From Armigeres subalbatus (lineage: Eukaryota > Arthropoda > Insecta > Diptera > Culicidae), in the NCBI RefSeq assembly GCF_024139115.2, contig NC_085141.1, positions 73,387,481 to 73,451,480 on the forward strand: a DNA stretch of 64,000 nucleotides, in the 5' to 3' direction. Positions 34,495 through 45,604 of the stretch are shown in pieces (within the stretch, counting starts at the first letter, position 1; each line of letters starts with the position of its first letter). The translations under genes and the position numbers were made by a program. The notes under the pieces are model-generated. The model worked only from the letters and a program-made list of their open reading frames with translations, had not been told where the DNA came from and made no database searches.

Positions 34495-34883
34495 TTAAGG
34501 TCTGAGGGAAGGGTTTTCCGTTAAAAAAGCACGTAGTAGCACTCTCTGAGAGAGTAAATTGCCCAATTCAGCGCGCCAGAATGATGCTGTCAGTGTCGCC
34601 AAAATTATTTCATCATTATGCAGTTTACAATTGCTTGAGAATTGGCCGTAAACGGAGAACAAAAGGAATTGGCAACAATGGGGAAGAAATGTATCACTCA
34701 TGCAGTGGTTCGGCGAGAGAACAGCAGCAGCGCCGACCAATCATGCAATGAGGAAATCAAAATAAACAAACACCAGCTGGGTTTGTAAAATGAAAACATG
34801 AGCCGTTTCTAGAACAACATTAGAAAATATCGTGAGAGGATTTCTATACAAGGTTTCCACACAAGCTTTGAAAAGGATTTAGG

Positions 34884-35081
34884 AAAAGATATTTTAGTTA
34901 CTAGATAAAGATTTTCGCTGTCGTCGCTGTCCGGAACATCTTTTGCTGGCGAGGATAGGGGAGCTAAATGTCAAAGAAGGAAAATCCATACGATTTGACA
35001 GGTATGTACCACACATGTTTCGGACAGCAGAACAAAGGGAACCGAAGCGACAATCTTTATCTAGTAACTAAAATATCTTTT
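34884..35081. repeat. palindrome with perfect 30-bp arms
   Basis: Arms 34884-34913 and 35052-35081 are exact reverse complements (GATATTTTAGTTACTAGATA core). Shorter matches continue inward (GCTGTCCGGAACAT against ATGTTTCGGACAGC). It may be a separate small MITE within the TTAA element. Confidence 0.8.
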
Positions 35082-35103
35082 GGTGATAACAGTGGTGCTG
35101 GTG

Positions 35104-35222
35104 TAAGTAAGACAAATAAGACAAATAAGTCAAATAAAACAAATAAGCAAAATAAGATAAATAAGACAAATAAGACAAGTAAGACAAATAAGATAGATAA
35201 GACTAAGAAGCAAAATAAAGTG
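35104..35222 (+). repeat. 9-bp ACAAATAAG satellite, degenerate
   Basis: About 13 units with variants. It is preceded by AGTGGTGCTGGTGTAAGTAA (35091-35110), the same lead-in used by the big array at 59939. Confidence 0.85.
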
Positions 35223-35228
35223 CGAATC

Positions 35229-37241
35229 TCCAGGAATTCCTTCGGAAGTTCCTCCAGGAATTCCTTCGGAAGTTCCTCCAGGAATTCCTTCGGAAGTTCC
35301 TCCAGGAATTCCTTCGGAAGTTCCTCCAGGAATTCCTTCGGAAGTTCCTCCAGTAATTCCTTCGGAAGTTCCTTCAGGAATTCCTTCGGAAGTTCCTCCA
35401 GGAATTCCTTCGGAAGTTCCTCCATGAATTCCTTCGGAAGTTACTCCAGGAATTCCTTCGGAAGTTTATCCAGGAATTCCTTCGGAAGTTCCTCCGGGAA
35501 TTCCTTCAGAAGTTCCTCCGGGAATTCCTTCGGAAGTTCCTCCAGGAATTACTCGGGAAGTTCCTCCGGAAGTTCCTCCGGGAATTCCTCCGGAAATTCC
35601 TATGGAAGTTCCTCCTGAAATTCCTCTGGAAGTTCCCTCGGGAATTCCTCTGGAAGTTTTCAAAGAAACTTTTGAAAGAATTCCCAGGGACACTTCCGCA
35701 GGAATTCCCAGGGGTACTTCCGGAGGAATTCCCAGCGGAACTTCCGTAGGAATTCCCGGGACTGTTCCGGAGGAATTACTGAGGGAACTTCCGGAGGAAT
35801 TCCTGAGGGAACTTCCGGAGGAATTCCCGGGGGAACTTCCGGAGGAATTCCCGGGGGAACTTCCGGAGGAATTCCCGGGGGAACTTCCGGAGGAATTCCC
35901 GGGGGAACTTCCGGAGGAATTCCCGGGGGAACTTCCGGAGGAATTCCCGGGGGGCTTCTGGAGGAATTCCCGGGGGAACTTCCGGAGGAATTCCCGGGGG
36001 GCTTCTGGAAGAATTCCCGGGGTAACTTCCGGAGGAACTTCCAGAGGAATTCCCGGGGGAACTTCCGGAGGAATTCCCGGGTGAACTTCCGGAGGAATTC
36101 CCGGGGGAACTTCCGGAGGAATTCTGGGAACTTCGGAGGAATTCTGGGGGAACTTCCGGAGGAATTCCCGGGGGAACTTCCGGAGGAATTCCCGGGGGAA
36201 CTTCCGGAGGAATTCCCGGGGGAACTTCCGGAAGAATTCCCGGGTTAACTTCCGGAGGAATTCCAGGGGGGAACTTCCGGAGGAATTCCAGGGGGGAACT
36301 TCCGGAGGAATTCCAGGGAGGAACTTCCGGAGGAATTTCCTGGAGGAAATTCCGGAGGAAATCCTGGAGGAACTTCCGGAGGAATTCCTGGAGGAACTTC
36401 CGGAGGAATTCCTGGAGGAACTTCCGGAGGAATTCCTGGAGGAACTTCCGGAGGAATTCCTGGAGGAACTTCCGGAGGAATTCCTGGAGGAACTTCCGGA
36501 GGAATTCCTGGAGGAACTTCGGAGGAATTCCTGGAGGAACTTCCGGAGGAATTCCAGGAGGAACTTCCGGAGGAACTTCGGAGGAATTCCAGGAGGAACT
36601 TCGGAGGAATTCCAGGAGGAACTTCCGGAGGAATTCTAGGAGGAACTCCGGAGGAATTCCAGGAGGAACTTCCGGAGGAATTCCAGGAGGAACTTCCGGA
36701 GGAATTCCAGGAGGAACTTCCGGAGGAATTCCAGGAGGAACTTCCGGAGGAATTCCAGGAGGAACTTCCGGAGGAATTCCAGGAGGAACTTCCGGAGGAA
36801 TTCCTGGAGGAACTTCCGGAGGAATTCCTGGAGGAACTTCCGGAGGAATTCCAGGAGGAACTTCCGGAGGAATTCCAGGAGGAACTTCCGGAGGAATTCC
36901 AGGAGGAATATCCGGAGGAATTCCAGGAGGAACTTCCGGAGGAATTCCAGGAGGAACTTCCGGAGGAATTCCTGGAGGAACTTCCGGAGGAATTCCTGGA
37001 GGAACTTCCGGAGGAATTCCTGGAGGAACTTCCGGAGGAATTTCTGGAGTAACTTCCGGAGGAATTTCTGGAAGAACTTCCGGAGGAATTCCTGGAGGAA
37101 CTTCCAGAGGAATTCCTGAAAAAACTTCAGGAGGATTTCCTGGAGGAATTCCCGGAGGAACTTTCAGAGGAATTCCGGGAGGAACTTTCGTAGGAATTCC
37201 CGGAGGAACTTCTGGAGTTATACCTGGAGGGACGTCCGTAG
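35229..37241. repeat. 24-bp satellite array with an internal inversion
   Basis: The unit is GGAGGAATTCC plus TGGAGGAACTTCC with variants. Before about 35665 the units run in the opposite orientation (GGAATTCCTTCGGAAGTTCC), after it in the forward orientation, so about 18 units face about 65 units. The turning point carries GGAAGTTTTC/AAACTTTTG. The repetitive Ser/Gly/Glu/Pro frames here are translations of the satellite, not genes. Confidence 0.9.
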
Positions 37242-37243
37242 GT

Positions 37244-37332
37244 ATTTGTCCTATTTGTCTTATTTATTTGATTTGTCTTATTTGTTTTATTTTGCCTATT
37301 TGTTTTATTTGTTTTATTTGTCTTATTTATTT
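37244..37332 (-). repeat. 9-bp satellite in reverse orientation
   Basis: CTTATTTGT-type units, the reverse complement of ACAAATAAG, mirror the 35104-35222 block on the other side of the 24-bp array. Confidence 0.8.
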
Positions 37333-37932
37333 TCAACTATTTATCTGATCTTATTCATATACTTGATTTCAATATATAATATATAATATTTGGTATCCTC
37401 GTGTTCACAAATAGGAATACGCTTTTTCCTAGTGTCACGCTAGATTCAAAGTTGACGGACTTTCTTTCGCTCTCATCGCTCCTTTCCTGCCGTGCGCCAC
37501 AAGAAAATATGCTGTTGGCTGCTCTCCCGAAATGGTAACTTTTGTATGAAATTTAAAAAACTTGGTTGAAGTAAAAAGAGCTTCCTGCAAAATTTATTGC
37601 GGTGACATATACTTTTTATTACATCAAAATGATCGTTGGAAAAATTCAAAACTTTTGTCAGTTGGGTTTTGCGAAATTCGGTTCCTTTGTGCCTCAAATC
37701 GTCGGAGAGAGGTACTGAGAAGCAAAAATTTCAGTTCTACAATAGTTCAGTATTTAGAGCTTAATTCAAATTTGGGAAATAGTAGGTCCATGAAATTTTG
37801 TAGGAACATTCCTTGATAAATTTCAAAGAGATTGTCAGTTGGGAAAAGCGAAATTCGTTCCCAATTCCGAGTTATAGACATTTTAGTACGAAAATAGCGC
37901 TCTACCGCGAGAGAGCTTCCCTCAGACCTTAA

Positions 37933-38319
37933 CGGCTGCTTTGACTGTATTCCAGCAGTCCTCAAGAGGGGCCCCATCGAGCTCACCCTCTTCCGGCACT
38001 CGGACGATGATTAGCCACCCCTAACATGGAGAACAGACGCTGTTGTGAGCCAATCCTGACATGGAGAACAGACGCTCAATAAGATTTGCACCTCCGGAGA
38101 GGAGCAAACCCCCCCTTCCCTGTCAGCATACGACCATAGTTCCCACCGGGGTTGGTTACCCGATCTTCCCTAAGGTTGCTCGTATCCCGGCCAGCACCGC
38201 GGGGAGGTAGGGATAGGAGTTGCTGGGCAAGAGGCTAAGGACCGCGAGATGGGGTCTATTTTATTCCTTCAGGTACGCGAAGTACCAATGGTACGCTTTA
38301 CCCAGCATTTGCCGTGCCC
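37933..38319 (-). pseudogene. RTE 5' UTR and start of the retained ORF
   Basis: The minus strand reads GGGCACGGCAAATGCTGGGT at its start, then GC-rich leader sequence. A tandem duplication of ACATGGAGAACAGACGCT (38022-38039, 38065-38082) follows, and then the coding piece PEEGELDGAPLEDCWNTV. The jump from leader to mid-ORF shows an internal deletion. Confidence 0.7.
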
Positions 38320-38332
38320 GTGATCCTTAAGA

Positions 38333-39143
38333 GAACCGATTGATTTTCAATAATTCACCTTTCCAATCACAAACTGCAACACCATTGAATAAGAATCTTG
38401 AGAAAATTCCACTTGGCAGCCACTGATGCCAACCATGCGAAAAATATTTGTATCTTCCTCCGACGAGCGTTCGTGATTCTGCTACGGACGGCAACTTTTG
38501 GCGTCGTAAAGAGGTTAATTTGCACTTTGAACAAAATGCACACAACAACCTTTCATTGTATAAAATGGTGGTCATGAAAAATAAACAAATTATTGGTATT
38601 GGCGATATAATCAGATCCAGAGCTATGCAAAAAAAATTCACTGGAGTACCGCAGACGCCGACGATAGCCACTAGATAGATGCAGAAACCACCACCATCGA
38701 TGCTAGAATCGCTACCAACGCCGTTGTTCTGAGCGTTCTCCGTTCCCGCTTTCCGTGACGATTCACCGTGGATCATTGTACAGAAATGACGCACGAGCGC
38801 GGATCATGGGCCTTTTTATCTCCGGAAAATATAAAATGGTGGGTCACAAGGCCCGTAACTTACATCATTCTGATGTCCGTGTTGGGAATGCATGAACGGG
38901 ATTGGTTGGTTCTGATATTTTTGCTGGGTAGGACCAGAATTGTAATTTTCAATAGTTTATCGTAAATCATCAAAAGATTTAATAAAAATGACAAATTGCT
39001 GGAGAGTTTCCGAGTCGACTGATATATAAATCTCGAAAATCCATCTATAGATAAAGGATAAAAGGTTCAAAATCTAACATGTTTTTGTAGAAGTCCCCAA
39101 TTTTAGATTCTGATTTGACACCCAGTACCTTCGGGTAAGACGT
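38333..39143. other. stretch without a recognised gene
   Basis: The minus-strand frame 38327-38794 is open for 155 codons but has no motif I know. The part at 38464-38535 resembles 31297-31366 (CGTGATTCTGCT and following bases), suggesting an older direct duplication split by the RTE insertion. Confidence 0.35.
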
Positions 39144-39450
39144 CCCGGGTAGAAGATAATAGCTCATTAACAGTAAAACGTGTTATTGATAACAAAACAT
39201 GATATTAACTTGTTTGAAATAAGAGTAAAAATAACAAGCGAAAATAACAAAAATTTGCACCGAAATATCATAAAAATATCAGGTTTTGCCATTAACAAGA
39301 ATTTATCAATATCTTGAGCTATTAGTTTGTTCTTGTTAATAGCAAAACCTGATATGATATTTCGGTGCAAATTTTCGCTTGTTATTTTTACTCTTATTTC
39401 AAACAAGTTAATATCATGTTTTGTTATCAATATCACGGTTTCTGCCCGGG
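39144..39450. mobile_element. 307-bp foldback MITE, CCCGGGTAGAA ends, GT duplication
   Basis: Inverted ends CCCGGGTAGAA/TTCTGCCCGGG and arms of about 110 bp (TTGATAACAAAACATGATAT and onward) lie around a short loop. GT flanks both sides (39142-39143, 39451-39452). Ends and 2-bp duplication resemble the element at 15604-16204. Confidence 0.8.
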
Positions 39451-39495
39451 GTTGTCTAACGTCAAAAATATTTAAATTACAAAACATGTTTATTA

Positions 39496-39870
39496 GGGTG
39501 GTTCAAAAAATCGATTTTGCTCCACAGCGCTCATCTGATTTTTTATCATGTTTTGACTGTCCTCTGAAAATTTGAGCTCATTTGGATTAAAACTGATTTA
39601 GCAAAAGCCGTTTCAAGTTTGCATGCAAATTAGTATGGGGAAATTTATTTTTTCATCATACTGTTAATGACGCTTCCCCATTAAGCGCAGGTTAAAAGAA
39701 AACCTACATAGCTAAAAGGATCACTCAACAGCTTTCACCCAACGAAAACCGCATGTTTATTAATCGCCCCAATAATTAGTAATCGATTTTAATACAAGTT
39801 GCGAATATTTAGTCATTAACCATTAAATTCTTTGAGGGCATCACTGAAACGTGCAGTGCAACATACTTGC
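39496..39870 (+). mobile_element. half copy of the GGGTGGTTCAAA MITE family
   Basis: It matches the left arm and centre of 15289-16596 (GGGTGGTTCAAAAAATCGAT, GCCGTTTCAAGTTTGCATG, ACGTGCAGTGCAACATA), then diverges. It keeps the empty site of the 15604-16204 insertion (GGGCATCACTG). Confidence 0.75.
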
Positions 39871-40424
39871 AAGTGCTCAAAATTTTGATTTTGGTTTGCA
39901 CATTTGGTATTACCCTTTCTTATATATTTGTTTATCATTTATCATAACTTACAACGACCACACAATGGATATTGATAAAACGGTTTAAACTCTTTTGAGC
40001 TGTGTTAATAAATTATTTAATCTACATAGTAAGCAGTAGTAAACAGAACGCTTTCGATAAATAACACTCGAGTTATAATGTTTACCATCATATCAAACTC
40101 AATAAAATAATTAAAAACACCTTTGTGTAGTAAACCATGTATGTGTCGCGCGACATTCGATTGTATCATGCTAGCTGCTAGAACCTTTTTTGAAGTTGTG
40201 TTCTTCAGCATGCCGCACGCGGTTAATATGAACCCAAAGCAACAATGCGCCGCACTAATAGACGATGATCGCACGGTACGAGGAACGCGCGAACAACGCA
40301 CCCGCCCAGCTACCGATGAGAATTCATTAAAAGAGCCAACGCACCACGATTCTCCACCAGACGGTAATACGAGCTGGTAGTCAACGGATATCGCCGCCCT
40401 TCCCCCCAGCTGAGACGATTCAAG

Positions 40425-40429
40425 TCAGT
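40425..40429 (+). promoter_or_regulatory. possible initiator (TCAGT) upstream of the secreted-protein exon
   Basis: TCAGT matches the arthropod initiator consensus and lies about 570 bases before the ATG at 40996. No TATA box is evident. Such a short match is weak alone; the exon downstream makes it plausible. Confidence 0.25.
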
Positions 40430-40995
40430 CGAAATTGTTCCGCGTTTGGTAGCTTAGCATAACAAAACACACCCAAAACCGGAAGATCCAATCAACGGGA
40501 ACGAAAGTGAGTGCGAGCCGGCGAGAGCATCTGAACGAAAACGATCAACAGGACAGTGAATAGTGGTCAAGAGTGTGTGCCCTTCGAAAATAAAAAAGCA
40601 AAAGTGTTAGAACTGACAGTTTCCCAGTGCAAATTTAGTTAGTTGGTCGTCCAGGAGATCTTGTTTGCGTGTGATATTGACGGTGCTAATTGAATCAGAA
40701 TCCATTCGCATCAAGTTCAGCTTCGAAGTGGTGGCAGCTTCGCACATTTCGTTCTGCGTTTTCGTAACGGACGTCCAAGTGCGGAACCGATTATAGTGCA
40801 TTCAATCTGTTGTTTTCGACCACCGACTGGATTACGTGCCACGATATTTCAGAACCTACGTGATAACGATCAGCGCTATCGTGTGCTTAGCGGAACTACT
40901 CGAAGCCTGCAAGTGCGCCGAGTGTAATTCAACGTGGACGATCAGTTTTGAAAGTGAGATCGGGGAGTGAACGAGGATCGCCAACCGAAGCCAAC

Positions 40996-41056
40996 ATGTG
41001 GAAGTCCATTGCCAGTGCGCTCGTGCTGCTGACGACGATGATCGCTGCTCAGTCTC
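40996..41056 (+). CDS. first coding exon of a secreted or membrane protein (host gene)
   Basis: The ATG at 40996 is in good context (CCAACATGTGG) and opens MWKSIASALVLLTTMIAAQS. This is a textbook signal peptide: a short basic start, a hydrophobic core and small residues at the cleavage site. The exon ends after TCTC, where GTAAGTG (41057 onward) is a consensus splice donor, leaving phase 1. The preceding 500-600 bases are less AT-rich than the surroundings, lack repeats and could be a long 5' UTR. The remaining exons were not found in the window; introns in Aedes are often very long. The product cannot be named from the signal peptide. Confidence 0.55.
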
Positions 41057-42599
41057 GTAAGTGTGAACTGGATTGTGGAGTATTTAATTTTGTATTCGGG
41101 CATTCCGGATATAAAACTGGTTTATCGGAAAGGATAAAAAATGTGAAGCCCAAAAACGCATTAAAATGCGTGAAGGTCAAGTTCAGAGGAAGGAATATTA
41201 AGTAGGGAAATTGTATTACTACTGGTCAGAGTTGGGCATTTCTCCTTAGACCTTGAAGCGTAATACAAATTTGCTATTACATAACCAAAAAACTATGTGA
41301 CTAACTTTTGTCTTTTTATTGGCATTACTGGAATTTTCCAAATGTGTTAATCAACAATAACCGAATCTATTCTCAGTGGCAGCTTGTTTAAATGGACGTG
41401 TAAGAGAATATATTTTATCATGAGAAACTGAACATTTTTAGTCAGTACTTGACTAAATCTCTTCGAAGCCTGGAAACGCTTATTATTGGGTGAGAAACTG
41501 GATAGTCCCTCTAACACTTCTTCATCAATGGCTATATTTCAATTCTACGCCTCAGCTTGCAAGGCTTACTGCAGATCCAGCCTACCTTACACAATTATTA
41601 GTCGCTTTGGTAAAGAAAAAGCTTAATCTGAAATAATCAAGCATACTTCAAATTTAATCGCAATTTGTATCATGTAATTATTACTTTTTATTATACTCTT
41701 CTTTTCCAAAGACGTTCTGATTTCTGAGTGTTAGATTAGAATAAATTTCCTGTGCTAACGATCACGAACTGATTATAGTGTATGACACGATAGAATTTCA
41801 CGCACAATTGCGGGTCGATCAATTTTGTTCTTATCTTTGATTCTTGACACGAAAAAGTAAAATAAGAATTTGTATATCGATTGGTCAAGTATTTCGACTC
41901 AAAAATAGCAATGATGTAAAGTATAGCGAATCAGTCTTCATACGACCAAATAAACTTGCTAATGAGGCAAATTAGGTTTCGAATACAAATTTTTATGCAA
42001 ATTTTGACCGTATGTTGATTTTTGAATATAAAAATCCTTATGTGAATATAAAAATCCTTATGTCTTCCGCAATCTGGAGCAAATACGCCCAGAGGCTGCT
42101 TAGACCTTTTTACATGTTTTTTTGTTAGTAAATTAGTAAGTTTAGTAAGTTTCCCGTAACACGGTAGATTACTTTGACGTAGTGTGTTGCGGTGTAAGAT
42201 CTACCAAACAGAGCCCTTGCCTAATCCATTTTTCTAGCTAGGGCAATAAGTTCTGGTAATTAAGGATTCATCGTATTTAGTCCTCGCTACCAACAGCAGT
42301 CTCAGAAATAAAACATAATTAATGTTACCTTGCAGACAGTTGAAAGACTCAAATTCCTCTTGTTTGAGGCTAAACTGTATGCAGCGGAAACAACTTTTCA
42401 AGCAATTAGTTAAAAAACCTCGGTACCCGGTCCTAGGCTGAACTGACTGCTGGAAAAATCGAGTTAGGGGTTTAAATACGTACTAACTCTTCTTGAACTG
42501 GTGAACAATGGTAGTGAGAGGAACACACGGAAGTTCTTATTACTGAAAAAAAATTCTCTTGCATGAAATGGTCTTGTAGACAGAGCTAAATCCCGGGTT
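41057..42599. other. AT-rich, probably intronic
   Basis: If the 40996 exon is real, this is the start of its first intron. No following exon with a convincing acceptor is recognised. TAGTGTGTTGCGG and GTAAGATCTACCA (42178-42205) recur in similar form at 48555-48580. Confidence 0.4.
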
Positions 42600-42952
42600 T
42601 TAAGAGTTTCACTGGTGATATTCTAGAAGCAAGACAAGGATGTGGCTAGGGCTCCGATGCATGGCCAAAAACAGTATTATTGTTCTGTTTTCTCAAGAAA
42701 GGATTGATTTCCTATTGATAAGGGGCGCGCCTTCAATGGGATTGCTCTCTATGAAGGGTCTAAATAGCGGGACCTTGTCATGGTGGTCTTGAGAAAACAA
42801 AACAACAACTGTATCGAAACCGATACTGCATTGTTTCTCAATAGCACTGGAGGAATTCGACATGCACCTAAACACTAAGGATACGGGTAACGCTACAATA
42901 GATCTAATAATTGGTCGCAGTGGCACACCCGAACAGGAAAAAAAAAAAAGTT
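42600..42952 (+). mobile_element. possible 5'-truncated retroposed 3' end with poly(A)
   Basis: The sequence ends GGCACACCCGAACAGG followed by about 12 A at 42939-42951, the form of a LINE 3' UTR tail. No coding part and no target duplication could be confirmed. Confidence 0.4.
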
Positions 42953-43299
42953 TAGTAAATTAGGATTTTTGTTGTTTTTTTTTTAAATTATCTGTGTAAA
43001 CATTGAATAACATTTTGGAAAAAAAATGAGGATATTGCTTCTTCAATAAATTTCCAGAATGCACAAAAATCTGACATATTTGAGAATTCCTAAGTGATTT
43101 GCATTTTTAAAATGGATTCCAGTGTATTTTTTGTTATAAGACTTTGTACTACATCCATTCTTCTTCTTCAATGGCTCTACAGTCCAACTGGAACTTGGTC
43201 TGCTTTTCAACTTAGTGTTCTATTTGCATTTCCACAGTTTTTAATTGAAAGCTTTTCTATGTCAGCCATTTGTATGAGTAATGAGTATGTACAGGGGTA

Positions 43300-44345
43300 G
43301 ACAAAAAGGTTGAGATAGGTAAAAATAAGTCGAAGTTCAAATCAGCATACCTTTGCGTATAATAATCCGATTTTGATAAAATCAGGACCATCAGAAGCGC
43401 ACACTCTTCTAGTATACTGTCCCCCTGCAAAACCTGAGATTGGTCCTTGGCCAGCGGAAATGTTCCGGGTTTTCCGAGGGAATGTTCAAGATGCATTTTT
43501 TCCACTGCTTGTCATTTTATGTGACGTTAACTTTCATCATGTTTTATGCTTTCTCAGAAAACTAGAACTAATATACCGGCCAATGGTGGCTGTAGATCGA
43601 GAATCCATTTAAACTACACATAGATACGGCCATTTCCGTAAAAAAACGGTACCGGGAACATGATGAAATGATAACAGATCGGAATAATGCAAATATGAGT
43701 ATCTTACTTCATGGATTTGCGAGACGATAATTACAGAAACATTTCCAGAATAATAGTGTCCACTGCCACCCTTATAGCAGGTTCCATGGGTTTTCCAGAA
43801 GGGGCGGGTTTTGGTACCATCTGGAACCATGCACATATGGTCGTCAAAATTCATGTTTTCCCAAGACGATGAATATAGGATCTTTATTAGAGATATATTG
43901 TGAGGACTGTAAGACTCTTTGGCCAATTTGTAACAGGTTCCGGAAGTTCTGCGAAAGTGACATTTGTTCAGGGTGTATGGCCAATCCCGTATCGTTTTCA
44001 CGAAAATGGCCATATCTCTGTGTATACATAACGGATTTTCAATCTGCAGCCAGCATTGACCAGCATATTAGTTCTAGTTTCTGGGGAAAACATAAAACAT
44101 GATGGCAGCAAACGTCATATAAAATGACAAGCAGCAGAAAAAATGAATTTTGAAATACCCTCGGAAAACCCGGAACACCACCGGTGGCCAAGGGCCAATC
44201 AGAGGTTTTGCATAGGGCCAGTATACTAGAAGAGTTTCCGCGTCCGATGGTCCCAGTTTGATCAAAATCGGATTCATTCGTCGTATTCTTAAAAATCCTC
44301 AATTTGTCCCGTTTTTTCATTGATTCTCCCAAATTAAAAAAAAAA
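43300..44345. repeat. imperfect palindrome of about 1 kb
   Basis: The left arm (about 43360-43620) and right arm (about 44010-44300) match as reverse complements with perhaps 20% divergence. Shared blocks include CTCTTCTAGTATACTG, GTTCCGGGTTTTCCGAGGG and ATCCGATTTTGAT. The centre holds further inverted pieces (CCATTTCCGT and ATGGCCATATCTCTG). The ends are not sharp, with no target duplication. It is likely an old foldback DNA element. Confidence 0.65.
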
Positions 44346-44857
44346 AACTATATTTTAGACAGGAATCTAAAACCAAATACAAAGATAGTGGACGCACCCC
44401 GTAAAAAAGTGTGAGATGTTATGTTATTTGTGCAGATTTTCAAAGAAAGCTATTTATGCCATTTAGTCTGGATTGGCTTTTTTGAGGGTTTTCACAGTTA
44501 ATGACAATGGGTGACAACGGGAGATTTCTTCATACAGTTTCATTTCAATCACTTTTTTCTGCTTATTTCGAAGCCATTAAAAATTTGACTAATTTCATCA
44601 ATGGATTAAACGCAACCGGTAACTTGGTTGGCAAGTACATCCTGCAAACCAAGTCAGGCCTCAACGTCAATAAAATGAAGCGCAGGGACAAACATTCTAA
44701 TTAAAATACAGGAACACCGTCTTCGACCAGAGGTCAATCGAACCCACATAGCACATCACGGTGTGTCTATGGGGAAACATTATTTTTAAAAAATCAGTAT
44801 CTCTGAAACATCCACCACATGAAAGTAGATGCTCTCCTCTTTCATATAGTGGGTAAA
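44346..44857. other. AT-rich stretch without a recognised gene
   Basis: The frame 44501-44704 has no motif. No repeat ends are seen. Confidence 0.4.
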
Positions 44858-44860
44858 CTA

Positions 44861-44998
44861 AAATGTTCTATCGGGGGATCTAGAACAATTTTTATTTTTT
44901 TCAACATTTTTGGTGCAAATTCCATACAAATCTCAAATGATAGCCGATTTAACTCCCCCAAAAATGTATGGAAAAATGACCCCCGATAGAACATTTTA
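44861..44998. mobile_element. small inverted-repeat element
   Basis: AAATGTTCTATCGGGGG at the left and CCCCCGATAGAACATTTT at the right are inverted, around about 100 bp. Confidence 0.65.
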
Positions 44999-45342
44999 AA
45001 AATGCCACGGCCACGGCCACGAACCCCACAAAATTAAGTTCATTTACGATTTTTTTTTTCCAGCGAAGTAGGTAATTCTGTTTTTTTTCTTTTCAAATCT
45101 GCTTAACTACATATTTTTCAATTGATTGATTCTTTTCGGAACATTAAGAATCATTGTCTTCAAGTCTCGTCATTCTAGAATCAAGTCTTTCTGAATAACT
45201 CTGAATATTTCGAAATCAGCTACTGTAAAAAATCGACGACAATAAAAAATTTAGAAATCAGTTGAACGAATCGAGTTTGAGGCAGTTTCAAACTGAGGAA
45301 AAGTTTGTTCGGATTTCGGTCCTCACGTACTTTAAGGCTACA

Positions 45343-45604
45343 CTGAAAAAAATTCCATGGTAAAAACTACTATTTTGTAGACTACGCGCTGTTCTTAAGA
45401 TTACCATGAAATTTCAGTAAATTTTATCATGGTTCTAGAGAAATTCACCACTGTTTCAGTTCATGTGACAACATTCCGCATGGGCTACAGCAGATTTTTA
45501 TGGTAAAATCAAACGGGTTTGTTATCTGCTGAAAATCGTCGGTGCGTATTCTTAAAATAACCCTCGGAATGGTAGTTTCGACTGCAATATTTTTTTGCGT
45601 GTAG
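45343..45604. mobile_element. CTACAC(TG)AAAAAAA-ended MITE
   Basis: Left CTACACTGAAAAAAATT and right ATATTTTTTTGCGTGTAG are inverted. ACACnnAAAAAA ends are common among insect MITEs. Internally, TTATCATGGTTCTAG and TTTTTATGGTAAAAT suggest further loose symmetry. Confidence 0.5.

Larger units (their letters stand above)
34499..37928. mobile_element. 3.4-kb TTAA-flanked element containing satellite arrays
   Basis: GGTCTGAGGGAAG and CTTCCCTCAGACC form 13-bp inverted ends, and TTAA lies on both sides (34495-34498, 37929-37932). Removing the insert rejoins the RTE reading through AAV and NDAA, which confirms the boundaries. Inside, in order: unique sequence, a 30-bp-arm palindrome (34884-35081), 9-bp satellite, a 24-bp satellite that reverses orientation, 9-bp satellite reversed, and unique sequence. 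There is no transposase. TTAA duplication is shared by piggyBac and some other groups, so I leave the superfamily open. Confidence 0.85.
31415..38319 (-). mobile_element. RTE-type LINE with two nested insertions
   Basis: A 13-bp duplication, GTGATCCTTAAGA, lies at 31402-31414 and 38320-38332 and sets the outer limits. Reading on the minus strand: 38319-37933 is the 5' UTR joined to the ORF middle (ELDGAPLEDCWNTVKAAV). The TTAA element (34499-37928) follows. Next come 34494-34117 (SRRNDWFDEECRQILEEKD, KFYQKLNASRKG), the hAT-like element (33065-34108), and 33056-31415 (RT, C-terminus and 3' end with an AAATG-type repeat). Without the insertions the element is about 2.4 kb. The endonuclease part of the ORF is missing at the 5' junction, so it was already deleted. 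Confidence 0.9.

Noticed and set aside
34968..35618. 216-codon Ser/Gly-rich open frame
   Set aside because: It is a translation of the 9-bp and 24-bp satellites. The 24-bp unit keeps the frame open in several registers.
35602..36084. Glu/Pro-rich open frame resembling an elastic protein
   Set aside because: It is another register of the 24-bp satellite; no start context, splice sites or unique sequence.
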